A stretch of DNA of 64,000 bases from Artocarpus heterophyllus. Lineage: Eukaryota; Streptophyta; Magnoliopsida; Rosales; Moraceae. The stretch is taken from contig CM046354.1 of the NCBI GenBank assembly GCA_025403435.1, positions 36,992,459-37,056,458 on the forward strand, given 5' to 3'. The notes under the pieces were generated by a model. It saw only the letters and a program-made list of their open reading frames with translations. It did not search any database and was not told where the DNA came from. A program made the translations under genes and the position numbers. How positions within the stretch are numbered: position 1 is the first letter of the stretch; each line of letters opens with the position of its first letter. Below are positions 1 through 11,707 of this stretch, piece by piece.

Positions 1-1440
1 CAATAGTTATCGCATGTTAGTTAGTAAGTTCTAAGAGAGCCCCGATTAACCTTACTAAAGTGTAGTTGTTATCGAGTTTAGTAATGAGCAATGGTCATTG
101 CAGAGGTTTGAACTTAATCAATTAGTTATTAATATTCTAATTAATTAAAACAGGGGTTTTGGTTTAATTAACTAAATTATTAATATCAAAGAAAACAAAA
201 ACAATAAATAAAATTAAAGCAAAGTTCACGAGTTCGTAAATAATAATGATGAAAGTGGTTAAAGGTTCATTCTCTACTGCTAAACAATAATTATACAATT
301 AATCACAGAATTATCTCTAATTTTATATCAAAAACCAAAATTATTAACTGCAAATAACAATAAGCTTCACCATCCCAATCTTTCCTTCCTTTGTTGTTAA
401 ATAAAACAATTTCTTTATTTAATCTCTTTCTATTAAATAACCAAAAACAAGCTCTCTAGATTCAATTCAATAAAAGCATTATATTAAGACAGATATGTTG
501 TTCTAAGCAATACACATACAAGTTTTACCTATTCAACCTAGATTATGTTCTATACCACAATCTCACAAAAGCCTCTCGCAATCGTAAACCATATTTTGCT
601 AATAAGGACTAGAAAAACAAGAAAATTATAGATTAAGTCTCCTAATCTAGCAATATATTAAATTTAAGTCCTATTTTGTTGGGCATCCAAACAAACAAAG
701 AAAACAATCATAAGCAATAAAAATAGAAGGACATAAACAATTTTGATTGGGAGAATTGGTTTATGAAAATATCAAATACAATCATGTCTAAGGTTTTGGA
801 ATCACCCTTAACTAAAAAGAAATTTAGCCTAGCATAATTATAAAATTAAACAACAAAAAATAATTTAAAAAAATCTAGAGTTCATAAGAAAAAAGGAGAA
901 GATAAAAACTTGTTGTTGATCTTGAAGAAATCTCCACGCTAATGAATCTCCTTAAGCCTCAAGAGAATTCTCCTTGCTTCATTCTTTTTCTCTCCAAGGA
1001 TGGCTAGAAACTTGTGATAAAACTGATATATTTTGTGTTTCTAAATGTGGTATTTATAGGTTTACATTATGGGAATAAAAAAGAGTAAGTTGGGACCCTT
1101 TTTAGACTAAAAATCGAAGCAAAACTTGGGGACACATGCAAGGGCTCCAGATTTTTGTGCGGGGTCGCGCATTGCAATTTTGCACTTCGGATCAGCACGT
1201 CTAGTGCATTGGGGCCAAGGTTTTGTCCCTCCATGCGAGGGCACCACTTTGACTCCCAGTTAACTTCTAAAATAGATAAATGAAATTCTTAGGCTCCAAA
1301 ATCTTCACTTGTATCCATTTTTAATTTCATTACCTCAAAACACCTACAAAATACAAAAAACACATAAAACACTAGAAAATCAAAAAATTAACAATTAAAC
1401 ATAAGGAAAAATGATAGAAAATTAATGTAAAATTAAACAC
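1..1440 (-). mobile_element. 3' LTR of a decayed Ty3/gypsy (Athila/Tat-type) element, cut by window edge
   Basis: Read on the minus strand, the segment follows a purine tract just inside the element and opens with TGATAGTGTTTAATTTTAC. A promoter-like AT-rich stretch, a GC-richer part near 1130-1250 and a long AT-rich leader follow, which is the usual order in long Athila/Tat LTRs. The far end lies outside the window, so length and target duplication cannot be checked. No coding frame is supported. The assignment rests on the tract at 1442-1476 and on the protease and gag pieces further right in the same orientation. Confidence 0.55.
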
Positions 1441-1441
1441 T

Positions 1442-1476
1442 ATCAAAATTCCCCCATACTTAACTTTTGCTAGTCC
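1442..1476 (-). other. Polypurine-tract region of the Athila/Tat-type element
   Basis: The minus strand reads as a 'ggactagcaaaag' motif followed by 'ttaagtatgggggaat', directly before the LTR. This G-rich tract with an upstream 'gactagcaa' box is typical of plant Tat/Athila elements, where it primes plus-strand DNA. The bases from here to 1669 are untranslated 3' sequence of the same element. Confidence 0.55.
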
Positions 1477-1674
1477 TTGAGCAAAATCTAAACAAAAACA
1501 GAAAGAAAAGAAACAAGAGACACTAACCTTCAAACCTTTAGTCTCATAGAACAATAAGAGATGTGGACTTCAAATCAAACAAGAACTGAGCTAAATCCAT
1601 CATCAATCTAAAGCTAATATATTCCTACAATAATTATACTTAGTGTGTGTGAATAGCCAGTATCAACGATTATT

Positions 1675-3700
1675 TGTTGGAAACATAGTACACAACGGAT
1701 TTCAAAATTTTTATATCAGAGTATTTTTCAAAACATAAGTTTGACACGCTATATGCATAAATTAACTAGATCTTACTAATCTCTAAATGTCGAAGAACTC
1801 CTGCAATCTGTGAAGAGAAGTAACGTTCCAAAAGAACCTCAACTGACTGGTCTTCCTTGCTATTCTCTATCCACGATCGAAGTGAGTGTGGGCTCGTGTT
1901 GTTTAGCCTTTCCCTGGTGACTCTCCTTCCAACCAATTGAGAGAACCTAAAGCTAGTGTTCGTGATTTGTGAACAAGAGCTCTCTGGGAATTTTCAAAAT
2001 CTCACCAATAGAGTTTCACTTTTAATCTTTCAATTGATCTAAATAATAATGAGACTCGCTCCCCTTTTATAGAGGTTGAGCCTAAGAGTCAGTCCTTATC
2101 AAATAAGGCCTCAAAAATTCGAATCAGAATCAAACCAGAATCAATATCTAATAAAATCTGCATCTGAAATATGTGACAAAAAATCTCACATTCGGCAGGC
2201 CGAACTAGCAGATTGGCCAGCCAAACCTGTCCCATCGGCAGGCCGAAGTTCAAGATTGGCCTGCTAAACTTACAATTTTTTTTTCTTTGCGAATCTTTAT
2301 TTTCCACCTGAGATTCTTAGGATAGAGCATCAGTTTTAATTCAAATAACCCAATCGAGAAGTTATATAATTAAAATAGTCATATCTAGATAATCTTTAGG
2401 AAAATAAATATTCCTGATAATTCAACAAGTTTATCATGAATTAATTCAAAATTAAGCTAATTGATAAATAGACATGAATTATCTGATCCCGATAATTTAA
2501 TAAGTTTATCTTGAATTAATTTTATCACAAAATTAATTCAACTGATAAACAGACATGAATAATATGCTTTTATCAAATTTCAGCCAATCTGATAAACGTG
2601 ACATAAGTCACCAATTATTAGAAAAGCACGCTGTATCATTACAGGATTTTTGTGAACTAGCAAAGGAGACTTGATGGACCTATATAGTTCAAGCTCCCAA
2701 TAATTATGAAACCCAATATCCCAAATATACATTTCATAATTTTCAACTCCAACCCTACTCCACTAAAAGCTTGGAGATGCACTCTCAAACTATATAGAAT
2801 TACAAAGCTCGTATAGCTAAGTCTCCATGACATATCATAATGTATCATATCCTCATAGGATTTTCCATAATCGGTTTATGGACAAGTTTTGTCTTATATT
2901 CTTGATTATTTTTATCTTACGTTCCATTATTTCACCATCGAAAAACTTACCATCCAGAGACAGTGTACCATTCGATTAAACCTATGTATCCAAATGGTTA
3001 AGCATTCTAGTTTTTCAATTACAAGATAACACATATAAGATGATATCACTACTCCTAAAGAGGAGCTATGGATTCCATATCTATGAATAATAGGTCCGCG
3101 CTATTAAGAGTCATGCCTCCAACATACCGGCATGCATACCACTATTAAAATGTAGGTGTCACCCTTTGGTACATCAAAAGACATAAGTCAAGACAACAGG
3201 CCCACTATTCATCTCAGGATTAAGATACAATACAAATGATTGTCTAAAGTGAATCGATTTGCTGAGATAAAATTATTAATCCAAATCAATTCACTTTATG
3301 TCCTGATCCAACACATTGTTACCAATGACAATGTGCCAATGTTTCTATTCGTGGAGTCCACCTTCAATGGTCAAGACAAACCATCTCTCAATAGGGATAT
3401 AGACAACATAACAGTCTTTACATGAATAAAGCGCTTAACTTTATTCCCTCGATTGCAAATCTTATGATTTAGACCGTCACCTTAAGAATTGTATCTTTCG
3501 CATAATCTATCTATCATATGCCCAATTCTTAAGGGCTTAGACTGACAATCTCAGACTATTGTTTACTTAACATATATTCAACAAATATGAACGTAAAGAG
3601 GACAAGATTTGATATATAAATTATGAATGAATTCTTTATTGATAAAAATGTCTCCAAAAATATATTACATTTTTACTCCTTAGGGCAAACACGTCTAACA
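1675..3700 (-). mobile_element. Solo LTR, Ty1/copia (Angela-like), 2.0 kb
   Basis: The segment starts TGTTGGAAAC and ends GTCTAACA on the + strand, so it has TG...CA ends, and TTATT flanks it at 1670-1674 and 3701-3705. No primer site or coding region is present, so it is a solo LTR left by recombination. Two close relatives lie at 47756-49743 and from 62084. In the LTR's own direction (minus) it opens TGTTAGACGTGTTTGCCC; the relatives have ATGCCCTAGG here, recalling the start of Angela/BARE LTRs. The Angela label is an inference from that motif and the long leader. Confidence 0.85.
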
Positions 3701-3705
3701 TTATT

Positions 3706-5130
3706 ATGCTATGCCCTTTAACAAGGAAAATCTCATAAACCACAAAACAACGATCACCCAATTTCCAATGAAGATGTCAAACATCATACACTCTTCCTTT
3801 GGTACGAATCTCCACTACGTCAAAGACACCACTTGAAATCAAAAGATCTTCAATATAGCTTGTCACAGGACTAAGAGGAAGTGGCTAAAAAAAAAGATAT
3901 GGATATCACAAAGGTCCTAAAAGCTTCATGGAGCCTAAGACGTTATAAAATTTTCAAGGGACACTCCTGAAAACCTATAAAAGTAAAAAGGTAGGCCTGA
4001 TATCATTGTGTTGGGCCTTTGCTTCATTATAACCAACATTGGAACATCCAAAATAAAGATAGGAAAGCTCAAGATATTTTAAATTGAATTTTATTTCTTT
4101 CTTTTTTTTCTTTTCATTTTCTTTTTTAAACATTTTTTCTCTTGTTTCTTCTTCTTTTCTTTGTATTTTGATTTTTTTTCCTTGAGCTATCCTTTTCTTC
4201 TTGATTTAATTTCCTCCCCCAAACTTACCTTCTACCCCTAACCCAAAATTTTTTTTGTAAAATTCTCCTTGTACATGAAATAAGTCCCCAATGCTCTAAT
4301 TCATCTTTAGAATAAGGGTAAGATATAAATATAAATGAGTTAGGTAATAAGATATGGTTAGCCAAAGAAAAGGTTCTATATGACGGCTCAAATCGGCTTA
4401 CTTGGGGGATTAATTATTGGAGCATCAATTAGGGCTTTGGTTGATTTGGACTTGGTGATAGAGATCCTAGTGCCTTAGTCATTTACCAAGTAATGCTCAA
4501 TCAGTCGTTTGCCTCGAAATATTTTCAGAAAAGTTTTAATGTATCAACCCCTACATGTCAAAATCAAAATGATAGTTAAAGTAAGGGGTAAAAGAAGCTA
4601 CTCATCTTAACATCTTGTCTCTATATCGAATAACATGGCTATTATGCAAAAATATGTGAATTTAATTATCGTAAAAACATATTAACTATAGAATGACATA
4701 AAGACTCAAATTAATACTTATTATCATTTAAGGCTATAAAAATTAATGCTCAATTCTCATCATTGAAGTTGGAAGCCATCCAAAGACTCAAGAACAGCTC
4801 AAAAACAAATAATTCTAAGAAAAAAAATTTTGCTTCGTTCATTTTTAACCCTTTTTTTATTATTTTGGGGAAAAACAAGACATTCCTAAACATTTCTAAA
4901 TCCTTCCCCCCACACTTAATTTGTATATTGTCTTCCATGTAAGACTAAGCATAGAAGAAAAGAAACAAACTAAGCAAACAAAATAAATAAAATAAGACAG
5001 TTAAAAATAATAAAAGATAAAGTCGAGGAGAGTAGGAAAGATTAAATCTATTTTGGTGCGCTCTTCATCCATTGGGTTACCTCCCATTAAGCGCTTGATT
5101 TATTGTCCTCAGCTTGACTTAGTCCTTGCT
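3706..5130 (-). mobile_element. 3' untranslated remnant of the Athila/Tat-type element
   Basis: Non-coding debris continuing the element interrupted at 1675-3700. Minus-strand landmarks are a 'ttaagtgtgggggg' purine box near 4905-4920 and a 'aagcgcttaatgggaggtaa' block near 5075-5095, both common downstream of the coding region in Athila/Tat elements. Long pyrimidine runs lie at 4090-4260. No open frame survives. Reverse transcriptase, RNase H and integrase are absent between the protease fragment at 5132-5310 and this region, so the element had lost most of pol. Confidence 0.5.
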
Positions 5131-5131
5131 T

Positions 5132-5310
5132 TCATCCCCCATCTTGATGGAAACATATAATCTCCCCCTTAAACTTTATGATTAGTGTTCCCTCATCCAC
5201 ATCAATTTGGTCCAGGACGTCTTCAAGAATGGTTTCCAAGGAGTATAGGTGTTCGATTGAGTGAGGAGTTATCCTCCATATAAAAAGTACATAAAAGTCC
5301 ACAGAGAAGA
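5132..5310 (-). pseudogene. Ty3/gypsy aspartic protease fragment, C-terminal part
   Basis: The minus strand encodes VFSVDFYVL and, after a frameshift region, IDVDEGTLIIKFKGEIICF. Plant Athila/Tat proteases have a PVDFxVL strand, then a GRPFL turn, then ID(V)xxGTLxxxFxGE. An alternative frame in the middle reads RTPILLG, matching the expected turn, so at least one frameshift is present. It continues the protease piece at 8251-9012: the solo LTR at 5316-8245 split one gene in two. Not functional. Confidence 0.6.
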
Positions 5311-5315
5311 CCAAT

Positions 5316-8245
5316 TGATGAGACTATAAAAGTGTACATTTTACAATGCCTAAATCAATTTTTATGATTTTATTTCTCATTAAATCCTTTAATTAATAGC
5401 AATTTTATGTTAATAAATATTTTTGTGTCTTAGTGTGTAAATGTATCTAAAAATGTATTTCTAGTGTGTTTTTATGTTTAAGAATATTTTTGGTAATGCT
5501 TAGAATCATTTCAATGCATTAAATAAAAAAAAATTTGTAAATGATTAAAATAGTAAAAATAATGTTGTGTAATTTTATTTTGAGTCTTAAAATAAAATAA
5601 GTTCTTAGTTTGTAAATATATTTTATAATATTTTTAGTAGTTTCTAAATATATTCCCAAGTCTTAAATAATATATTTATTAAGGTTTATTAATTTTAGAA
5701 GTTTTTATCTGTTTTTAGTTTGTTTTATGTGTTTAATTGTAAAATAAATATTTCAAAAATTATTGTAAAAATTATGTCTATAAAATAATTAATTTTAGTT
5801 TGTTTATTTTATTTTATTTTAAATTTAAAATTTGGGGGAAAAACGAAGCAAAACGTCACAAAAAGGTAGAGGTGAACGGCGGGCGGTTTGATGGTTTTTG
5901 GGCGGGTGTGGTGCGGTTTTTTTGGATAGCGGGTTGGCGATTAACCAACCCGCAAACCGCCCACCACATGGCGGGCAGTTTTGGTTTAGTTTTGGGTGGT
6001 TGCGGGCAGGTTGAGGCGGTTTAGACCTATGCTATTGCCCAATGTAATTTTTTGGACCTTTTTTTTAGGAAGTGAAGAAAATTTGTAGAAAATATAAGAT
6101 GATAATACATAAAACATTCCCAACAAGTTTGATGCTTAAAGACAGTGACCATATTCTAAAGTACAAATTAAGAAACATAAGCATTCACTGCAACATGAAA
6201 CATCAACTACATATAAAGTGATGAATAAAGTCAAGAGTCCATAAAGATTAAAGCCTATTCACTGGGTTCGAAAATAATAGAATGCTACAAATGAAATGAT
6301 GAACAAAGTCAAGTGTTCTTTTTCTTTTAGGGCTTTTTCTACTAACTTACTTGATTTGAATTTTGATCACTTCACAAAATAATAGGAGAATTTTCAGTTT
6401 CTAATATGTCAAGAGGCAGCCGAGCCCATGCTTGAAGTATTAGATTGTTCAATCATCTCTAAAATAAGAACAAAATCAAATAAATGATAAGTTTTTTTTA
6501 AAAAAATATATAGACGGGTGGGTGCGGGTTAAACCCACCCTCAAAAACTTAAAACCATCCCCGTCCACCGAATATATTGGTGGGCGGGTTGACCAGTGGG
6601 TTACTAACGTAATACCCACTTTTTTTGAGATGGGCAGGGGCGGGCGTGGGTGGTTGGCGGGTGCGGGGCGGTTTTTGTACAGCCCTACAAAAATGGGTAA
6701 AAACGAATCTCAAATGCACAAAAAAATATAAAAAAAAGAAATTAAAAATAAAAATAACACATGGCATAATCTATGTGGTCAAATCAAGTTGCTAAACTCA
6801 TTAGGGCCATGCGTCCCTGATCAGTCACCGGATCCCATGCAGCGCATTGCACGTGTGCCTGCCTTGATAGCCGTCGATTCAGCTTATCAAAGACCTATCC
6901 TATAATCGTCAGCGTGCCGATCAACTCTCTAATCCGCGCCATTGCTGCAGTCTGAGTCTGCATATCTGAAGGTCTAGAATGAGGCACTCCAGTAGATTTT
7001 GAGCTAAAATTAGCACAATAACGAGCAGATATCACACAAAGAAAGAAGAAAAATAATCAGCCATTGATTCTCAATTTTTGGTGGGGCAGCGATAATAAAA
7101 TTAAAAAAAGATTAAATGTTGCATTCGCCTAAGATACAACTAAAAAAATGAAAAATAAATAAATATAAAATAAACATAATATAATAAAAATATTAATAAA
7201 AAATATATAAACAATTTTTTTTAAGCTCTATAAAAATCCACCCCTTTAGATGCATTCTACGGCCATTTGGTCCCCCTTCTCTCCTTTCTTTGTTATTTTC
7301 TCAATTGTTGAGTCTTTGACTTAGCAGTGCCCTCTTTTAGGAGGAGATGTTGTTAGAGTATTCCTCTGACCCCACTTTTAATATTAAAATAATGCCTACA
7401 TTAGTGTAGAAAGTTTAGGGACGCAGAGAAATGATCTTGTATGCATAATACTCTGGTATAGATTTTAATTCTATATCTAATTTGTAATGTTTATATTTTT
7501 ATAGAATAAGTTATATGTTTCAATTCTTTAATAATTATCGTTAGTGTTGTTATGACGCTCTTTTTACATAAATTTAGTCATGCTTTGTTTATGTAATTTA
7601 ATTATGTTGCATAATTAATATTATTAATAATAAAATAATGTTTAATTTTATGAAATGTCTTTTATTACAATACGACTAGTTATGTTGTCGATTTTAGATA
7701 TTTTATAGAAATTAACATAAAAATTTATTCCATTTAAATATATTAATTTTCATTTGTTATTTTTTTCCATCTTAAAATTATGTTAATTATAATTGTAATG
7801 ATAATAATTATAATTTTCATAATTAGCACACAAAATTACTAGTTAATCATAATTATTTTGCCACTTTTTATAAGAAAATCTTTACTGTATTATATCTTAC
7901 TATATTGTCGCTTTGGTTGACTTATAAAATTAGTAAATGTGTGCAATTAATGAGACAAAATAGAATAAATCAAATGCCTTAGATAATTATTTTGAGAAAA
8001 TTCCATATTAGTTATGAAAAATACTAGGAATTTTCAAAGTTTTACCATTTCAATTTTATGTTTTAATAATCTTATCTTAAAGTTCTCAAACAATTTTGTT
8101 TTCTTTTAAATGTTTTTTTGAAAAATTCCTTTACCATTTTAAATAAAAATTTTCAATCTTTTAAAAACCTACCTCCTCGTGGATACGACAATGTTTCTAT
8201 ATTGCATACGTCTACATTTAGAGAATCATTTTGGGCGATACAACA
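5316..8245 (+). mobile_element. Solo LTR, Ty3/gypsy, interrupted by a hAT element
   Basis: Bounds are TGATGAGAC at the left and GATACAACA at the right, with CCAAT on both sides (5311-5315 and 8246-8250). Removing the hAT insertion with its duplication (829 bp) leaves an LTR of about 2.1 kb. A TATA-like TATAAAAA at 7229-7236 suggests + orientation, and the right end has the 'cctcgtggatacgac' block seen near the 3' end of many plant gypsy LTRs. It sits inside the protease gene of a minus-strand Athila/Tat-type element. No coding frame is supported. Confidence 0.75.
5867..6687. mobile_element. Non-autonomous hAT-type DNA transposon, copy 1 (821 bp)
   Basis: The left end reads TAGAGGTGAACGG and the right end reads GTACAGCCCTA, giving hAT-like imperfect terminal inverted repeats (TAgrGGTG against TAGGGCTG). 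Flanks are caaaaagg (5859-5866) and caaaaatg (6688-6695), an 8-bp duplication with one mismatch. Both subterminal regions are rich in GGGCGGT/ACCGCCC motifs. No transposase frame is present. A closely similar copy lies at 40705-41527. Confidence 0.85.
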
Positions 8246-8250
8246 CCAAT

Positions 8251-9012
8251 CTGTTCACCTATACCAAAACATCTTCCACAACTCCAAATGGGTAAATATT
8301 AGATCGATCGACAAGTTGAAGAATTATACTGGTTTTCTTAAGTATACTGATATTTAAAGAAGCATATATGGATTATGGAATTATGTTAATCGTTGCTCCT
8401 AAATCTATTAGGGCTCTATCAAACCTAATGTTACCAATGGTACAAGGCATAGTAAATGTACCTCGATCTTTGCACTTTAGAGGAAGCTTCTTTTGCAACA
8501 TCGCCAACATATTTTTGTACACCTATTACATTATTATCCTTTAGTTTCTGCTTGGTGATGTACAATTCTTTGAGGAGCTTAGTGTAGTTGAGACACCTAC
8601 TTTACGGCATCTAGGAGTGTTATGTTTACCTGGACCATGCAAAATGTCTGCAAAATCTCATTTTCATGTTTCTCTCTCTTAGATTTTGCTAATATCCTTA
8701 GAAAATGAGGACGGGTAAGAAGTTGAGGCATTGTCCATGGGAGAGGCGGTCTCATCTTTCTTTTCAAGTACTTTCTTCGTTTATGCTCTCTTTTCTTCCA
8801 CATGTGGCTTTAGTGGTCGATTCTCTAGTTACTTCCCACTCTTCAACATGATGGCACTAACATTCTCTCTTGGATTAACCATAATTTGTGATGATAACTT
8901 TTCTGAATTTTCTACCTCAACTAGCTCACAGCACTAGCCAATTGGCCCACTTGATTTTGCAAACTTTGGATGCTAGCCTTTGCCTTTTGTTGAAATTGCA
9001 ACGTGTTAAAGC
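8251..9012 (-). pseudogene. Ty3/gypsy (Athila/Tat-type) gag-protease fragment
   Basis: On the minus strand, near 8370-8420, the frame reads ALIDLGATINIIP, the D-[LS]-G-A active-site block of plant gypsy aspartic proteases. Around it are LPLKCKDRGTFTMPCTIGN upstream and IILQLVDRSNIYPFGVVED downstream, then a stop. A minus frame at 8597-8803 resembles the gag-protease linker (PxFLRILAKSKREKHENE). The piece joins the gag fragment at 21051-22260 once the solo LTR at 9018-21045 is removed. Several stops and frameshifts make it non-functional. Confidence 0.75.
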
Positions 9013-9017
9013 CAAAG

Positions 9018-9276
9018 TGTAACACCCGTATTTTTAACGGGCATGATTTTGTAAAATTTAATGAATAAAATGTGACTATTTAAAATTACTAAGTTGTTTA
9101 TGATCATTAAAAAAAAAAATGCCACTTTAGTATTTTCTTACCAAGTCTTCCTAAGAAACATTCAAAATTTACCAACACTTACTTCTACCAATCTTGTCTC
9201 CCTAAATTATTGCTCAATTATATAGCCTTCTTCTCATTTTGCTAAAGGTATCCGAAGGGGACATTGAATTATTTTC
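9018..9276 (+). mobile_element. Older Ty3/gypsy solo LTR, left piece
   Basis: It begins TGTAACACCC directly after CAAAG (9013-9017). The rest of this LTR resumes at 18497 and ends GGGTGTTACA at 21045, followed by CAAAG at 21046-21050, a perfect 5-bp duplication. The gap is exactly the cargo element at 9277-18491 plus one copy of its TTTTC duplication. The total LTR length is about 2.8 kb. The terminal TGTAACACCC...GGGTGTTACA is frequent in plant chromoviruses. Confidence 0.85.
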
Positions 9277-9330
9277 TGTGACACCTGTTATTCTCCTAAG
9301 GGTATTAAGGTAATTAGATTAATTACCTAG

Positions 9331-9420
9331 TATATATATAAAAAAAAATCAGAAAATCTCTCATAATTCGAAACTCTCTCTCTCTCTCTACTTTCTCTCT
9401 CTAAAAATTCTCTCTCTCTC
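9331..9420 (+). promoter_or_regulatory. LTR core promoter: TATA box and CT-rich start region
   Basis: TATATATATAAAA at 9331-9343 is followed about 30 bases later by a pyrimidine-rich tract of repeated CTCTCT, the usual layout of a plant core promoter (TATA plus Y-patch). The 3' LTR has the equivalent at 16140-16152. Transcription from here would cover the whole element. The start site itself is inferred. Confidence 0.55.
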
Positions 9421-10157
9421 CTCAAAGATCGTCTGAGATTTCAGCATCCGTTTTCGACACCTCCCGCACCAATGGAAAGCTCTCGACGAGCTGAGTCCAA
9501 CGAGGTGCCGCGCCGCCCAAAACGCCACCGGAGGAGACCACACGCGCCGCCCAAAGTGGCGGCGAAACCCATTTCTTTCCGACGAGATATCTTCGCCGTC
9601 CGACGTCCGATCGACGTGATTCTTGTTCCTACACGACCACCGTGATGAGAGGAACAAAACTCACCCTTGGTGGCAACTCAACAACCGCCGGATTGCTCCG
9701 CCCGCCTATTGTCGCCGTGCGCCGCCGCCCCCATGGTGGAACTCTGCCTTGCCAGAGGAGGTGACTGACACCACCCCTCCCAATGAGTTCAGAGGATCAA
9801 GGGGAGTAAAACCCCTCGATCAATTGTACGGAAGGAGCCGGTTTCGCCGGAGAACGGCCAACGCCGCCGTCAACCGCCGCGGGAGCCTCCGTTTTGGCTC
9901 TTCCCAGCCACGTTTCTTCAAATTGGATGAGGGGAAATGCTCATAGGAGGATGGGTAGCAAAAGCCCTCAGCCAATTTCAGGTTTCCATCGTCGGAGAAT
10001 CAAGATCGGAGCTCATCCATTTCTACCGACGTTGTACTTCACGACCCGCTATGTTAGAGGCAGAATTAGGTGAAATTGACCCAGCCATTGGACTCAGAAG
10101 GGTCGATTTAGGGGGGGTAGGCCCGAGCCCAGCTGTCAACGGACCCCGATTGACGCC

Positions 10158-10224
10158 GGTCAACGACGGTCAAAGTCGGTCAACGCTGGTCAACGGTGGT
10201 CAACGCCGGTCAACGGCTAGTCAA
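10158..10224 (+). promoter_or_regulatory. Array of six GGTCAA (W-box complement) sites at exact 10-bp spacing
   Basis: GGTCAA occurs at 10158, 10168, 10178, 10188, 10198 and 10208, with a seventh variant AGTCAA at 10219. Read on the minus strand these are TTGACC, the W-box core bound by WRKY factors, spaced one helical turn apart. The same array is in the 3' LTR from 16968 to 17034. It is absent from the shorter LTRs of the second cargo element and from the older solo LTR. Whether it binds WRKY proteins is inference. Confidence 0.5.
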
Positions 10225-11266
10225 CGGCGACTTTGGATTTTTGTGATCTGGACCTCCGATCGACTATCCGAGACCTCCTCCTGACTCGTTTCGATGCTCT
10301 GAATGCAATGGTGACCTCCGTTCGAGCAAATTCCACTCCGATGAAAATCATTCGGTACCAACTGCACGCGAATCGAGGCGATTCAAACAGCAGTATCGGA
10401 GTCCAGAATGACGTTTTCAAGAATGTATGATCTCCAAGAAGCATTCCTAGCCATTCATAGTCACTCGAGGAGCACTACAGAGGATGCTTCGTAGATACAG
10501 CGAGATACAACTGGATCTGTTTTGCTTGGAGTTCAAGATCAAGGGAGTATGGAGCTAACGTTAATTGATTCCAGGATTAAGAGACTGTTGATAAGCTTGA
10601 AAGGTAGGGATTCTATTACTCATCTTTTGTGAGGTTTTTATAGAATTAAAATTGATTGTTTTGCCGCAATATATATATATATATATATATATCTATGTTG
10701 AACTGATATTATATGAGTATCACATATGAAACTATGACATGGACTCGTCTTGTATTGTACGGCGAGGAACATAATGAATTGACACATGTTATAAATTGAG
10801 AAGCATGGTTAGGAAAACTGACTCTATTAATAATGATTTAATATAGAGAAATGGTGAGACATGAAGAGGGCGGCGATTACGTCCTTGGGCATGAATACCC
10901 TAAAAGGTAAAATATGGGGAAGGTGATGACGCTTCCTTGGGTTGAAAGTCCCAGAACACACTGTACAGGAATCGACTTGGTGAGGACTCGGGGCTTGATG
11001 TCCCCTCACCGGAACACCCTTGGAATGTTTATAGGGTGATCAAGTACGCCCATTTGGGTTTCGATGAGTTGAGTGATACTCAATTTAACATGGATACCTA
11101 GGAACAATGATGATTGGTAATATTTGTATAAATGTGTAATTATGAAACTTGGTAATGATTAACTACGGTATCCATAAGATGTGATCATAATAAACCTCAT
11201 AATCTGGAATATGATGTAACTTACTAACCATGCAGGTTTTAATGTGGTAATGATAAAAACCTAAAG

Positions 11267-11330
11267 GTGAGTAATGGCTTTCTCTACTGAGCATAGTGTC
11301 GCTCATTCCCTTATATTTTTATCTTTTCAG
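11267..11330 (+). other. Candidate conserved 64-nt intron in the LTR
   Basis: AAG/GTGAGTAA at 11267 and TTTTCAG/G ending at 11330 form a strong donor and a pyrimidine-rich acceptor. The same pair occurs at 18071-18134 (3' LTR), at 20641-20703 in the older solo LTR (63 nt), and on the minus strand at 44225-44288 in the second cargo element (64 nt). Its other LTR keeps the donor (54692) with a shifted acceptor. Sequence between the sites varies while ends and length persist, which favours a real leader intron. 64 nt is near the lower limit for plant introns. Confidence 0.4.
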
Positions 11331-11694
11331 GACTCACTAAGTGTGAGGTGGCTACGAGAAATATAGTTGAGGAAGTGATGTAGCTATATTACATTGGGAC
11401 TACTTCAATTGTTGAGAATGTTCTTCATGATAATGTAAGCATCAATTGTTACTTTCTGTGACTGTATTACAATGTGTTGAGGGTTAAAATGATGATGACA
11501 ACAGTTTATATTATTAAATTTAAGGTGCTACATTAAACTGTGGTTTATTTATCGTTTATATTTTTATTTTTGAGTTGGAAGTTTTCATTTAAGTCCCGGG
11601 CAAATTTTATTTTTAAGGTTTTACTTTTATTATTTATTTTTATTTTATCTCATTAAAAACTGTTAACCCCCATATAGGGGCGTTACAGAATTTT

Positions 11695-11707
11695 TGGTAT
11701 CAGAGCC
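11695..11707 (+). other. Primer binding site, tRNA-iMet
   Basis: TGGTATCAGAGCC, eight bases after the 5' LTR end, is complementary to the 3' end of plant initiator methionine tRNA. It confirms the element's orientation and its LTR retrotransposon nature. Confidence 0.92.

Larger units (their letters stand above)
9277..11687 (+). repeat. 5' LTR of the cargo element
   Basis: 2411 bp, TGTGACACCTG...GGGGCGTTACA. In order it has a TATA box at 9331-9343, a CT-rich initiator region at 9370-9420, a GC-rich leader at about 9430-10560 with the GGTCAA array at 10158-10213, an AT dinucleotide run near 10670-10690, and a block shared with all related LTRs in the window (about 10590-11687) that includes a candidate 64-nt intron. 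The older solo LTR and the second cargo element lack the GC-rich leader. Two leader frames (9623-9946, 9937-10284) are open in both LTRs but show no coding evidence beyond the LTRs' recent identity. Confidence 0.93.

Noticed and set aside
5800..6767. Frames over the first hAT element
   Set aside because: They cover the GGGCGG-rich ends and have no transposase features; the second copy does not preserve them.
9623..10284. Overlapping 107- and 115-codon frames in the LTR, repeated at 16433-17094
   Set aside because: They are conserved only because the LTRs are nearly identical. They are absent from related LTRs, have no recognisable domain, and one runs through the GGTCAA array.
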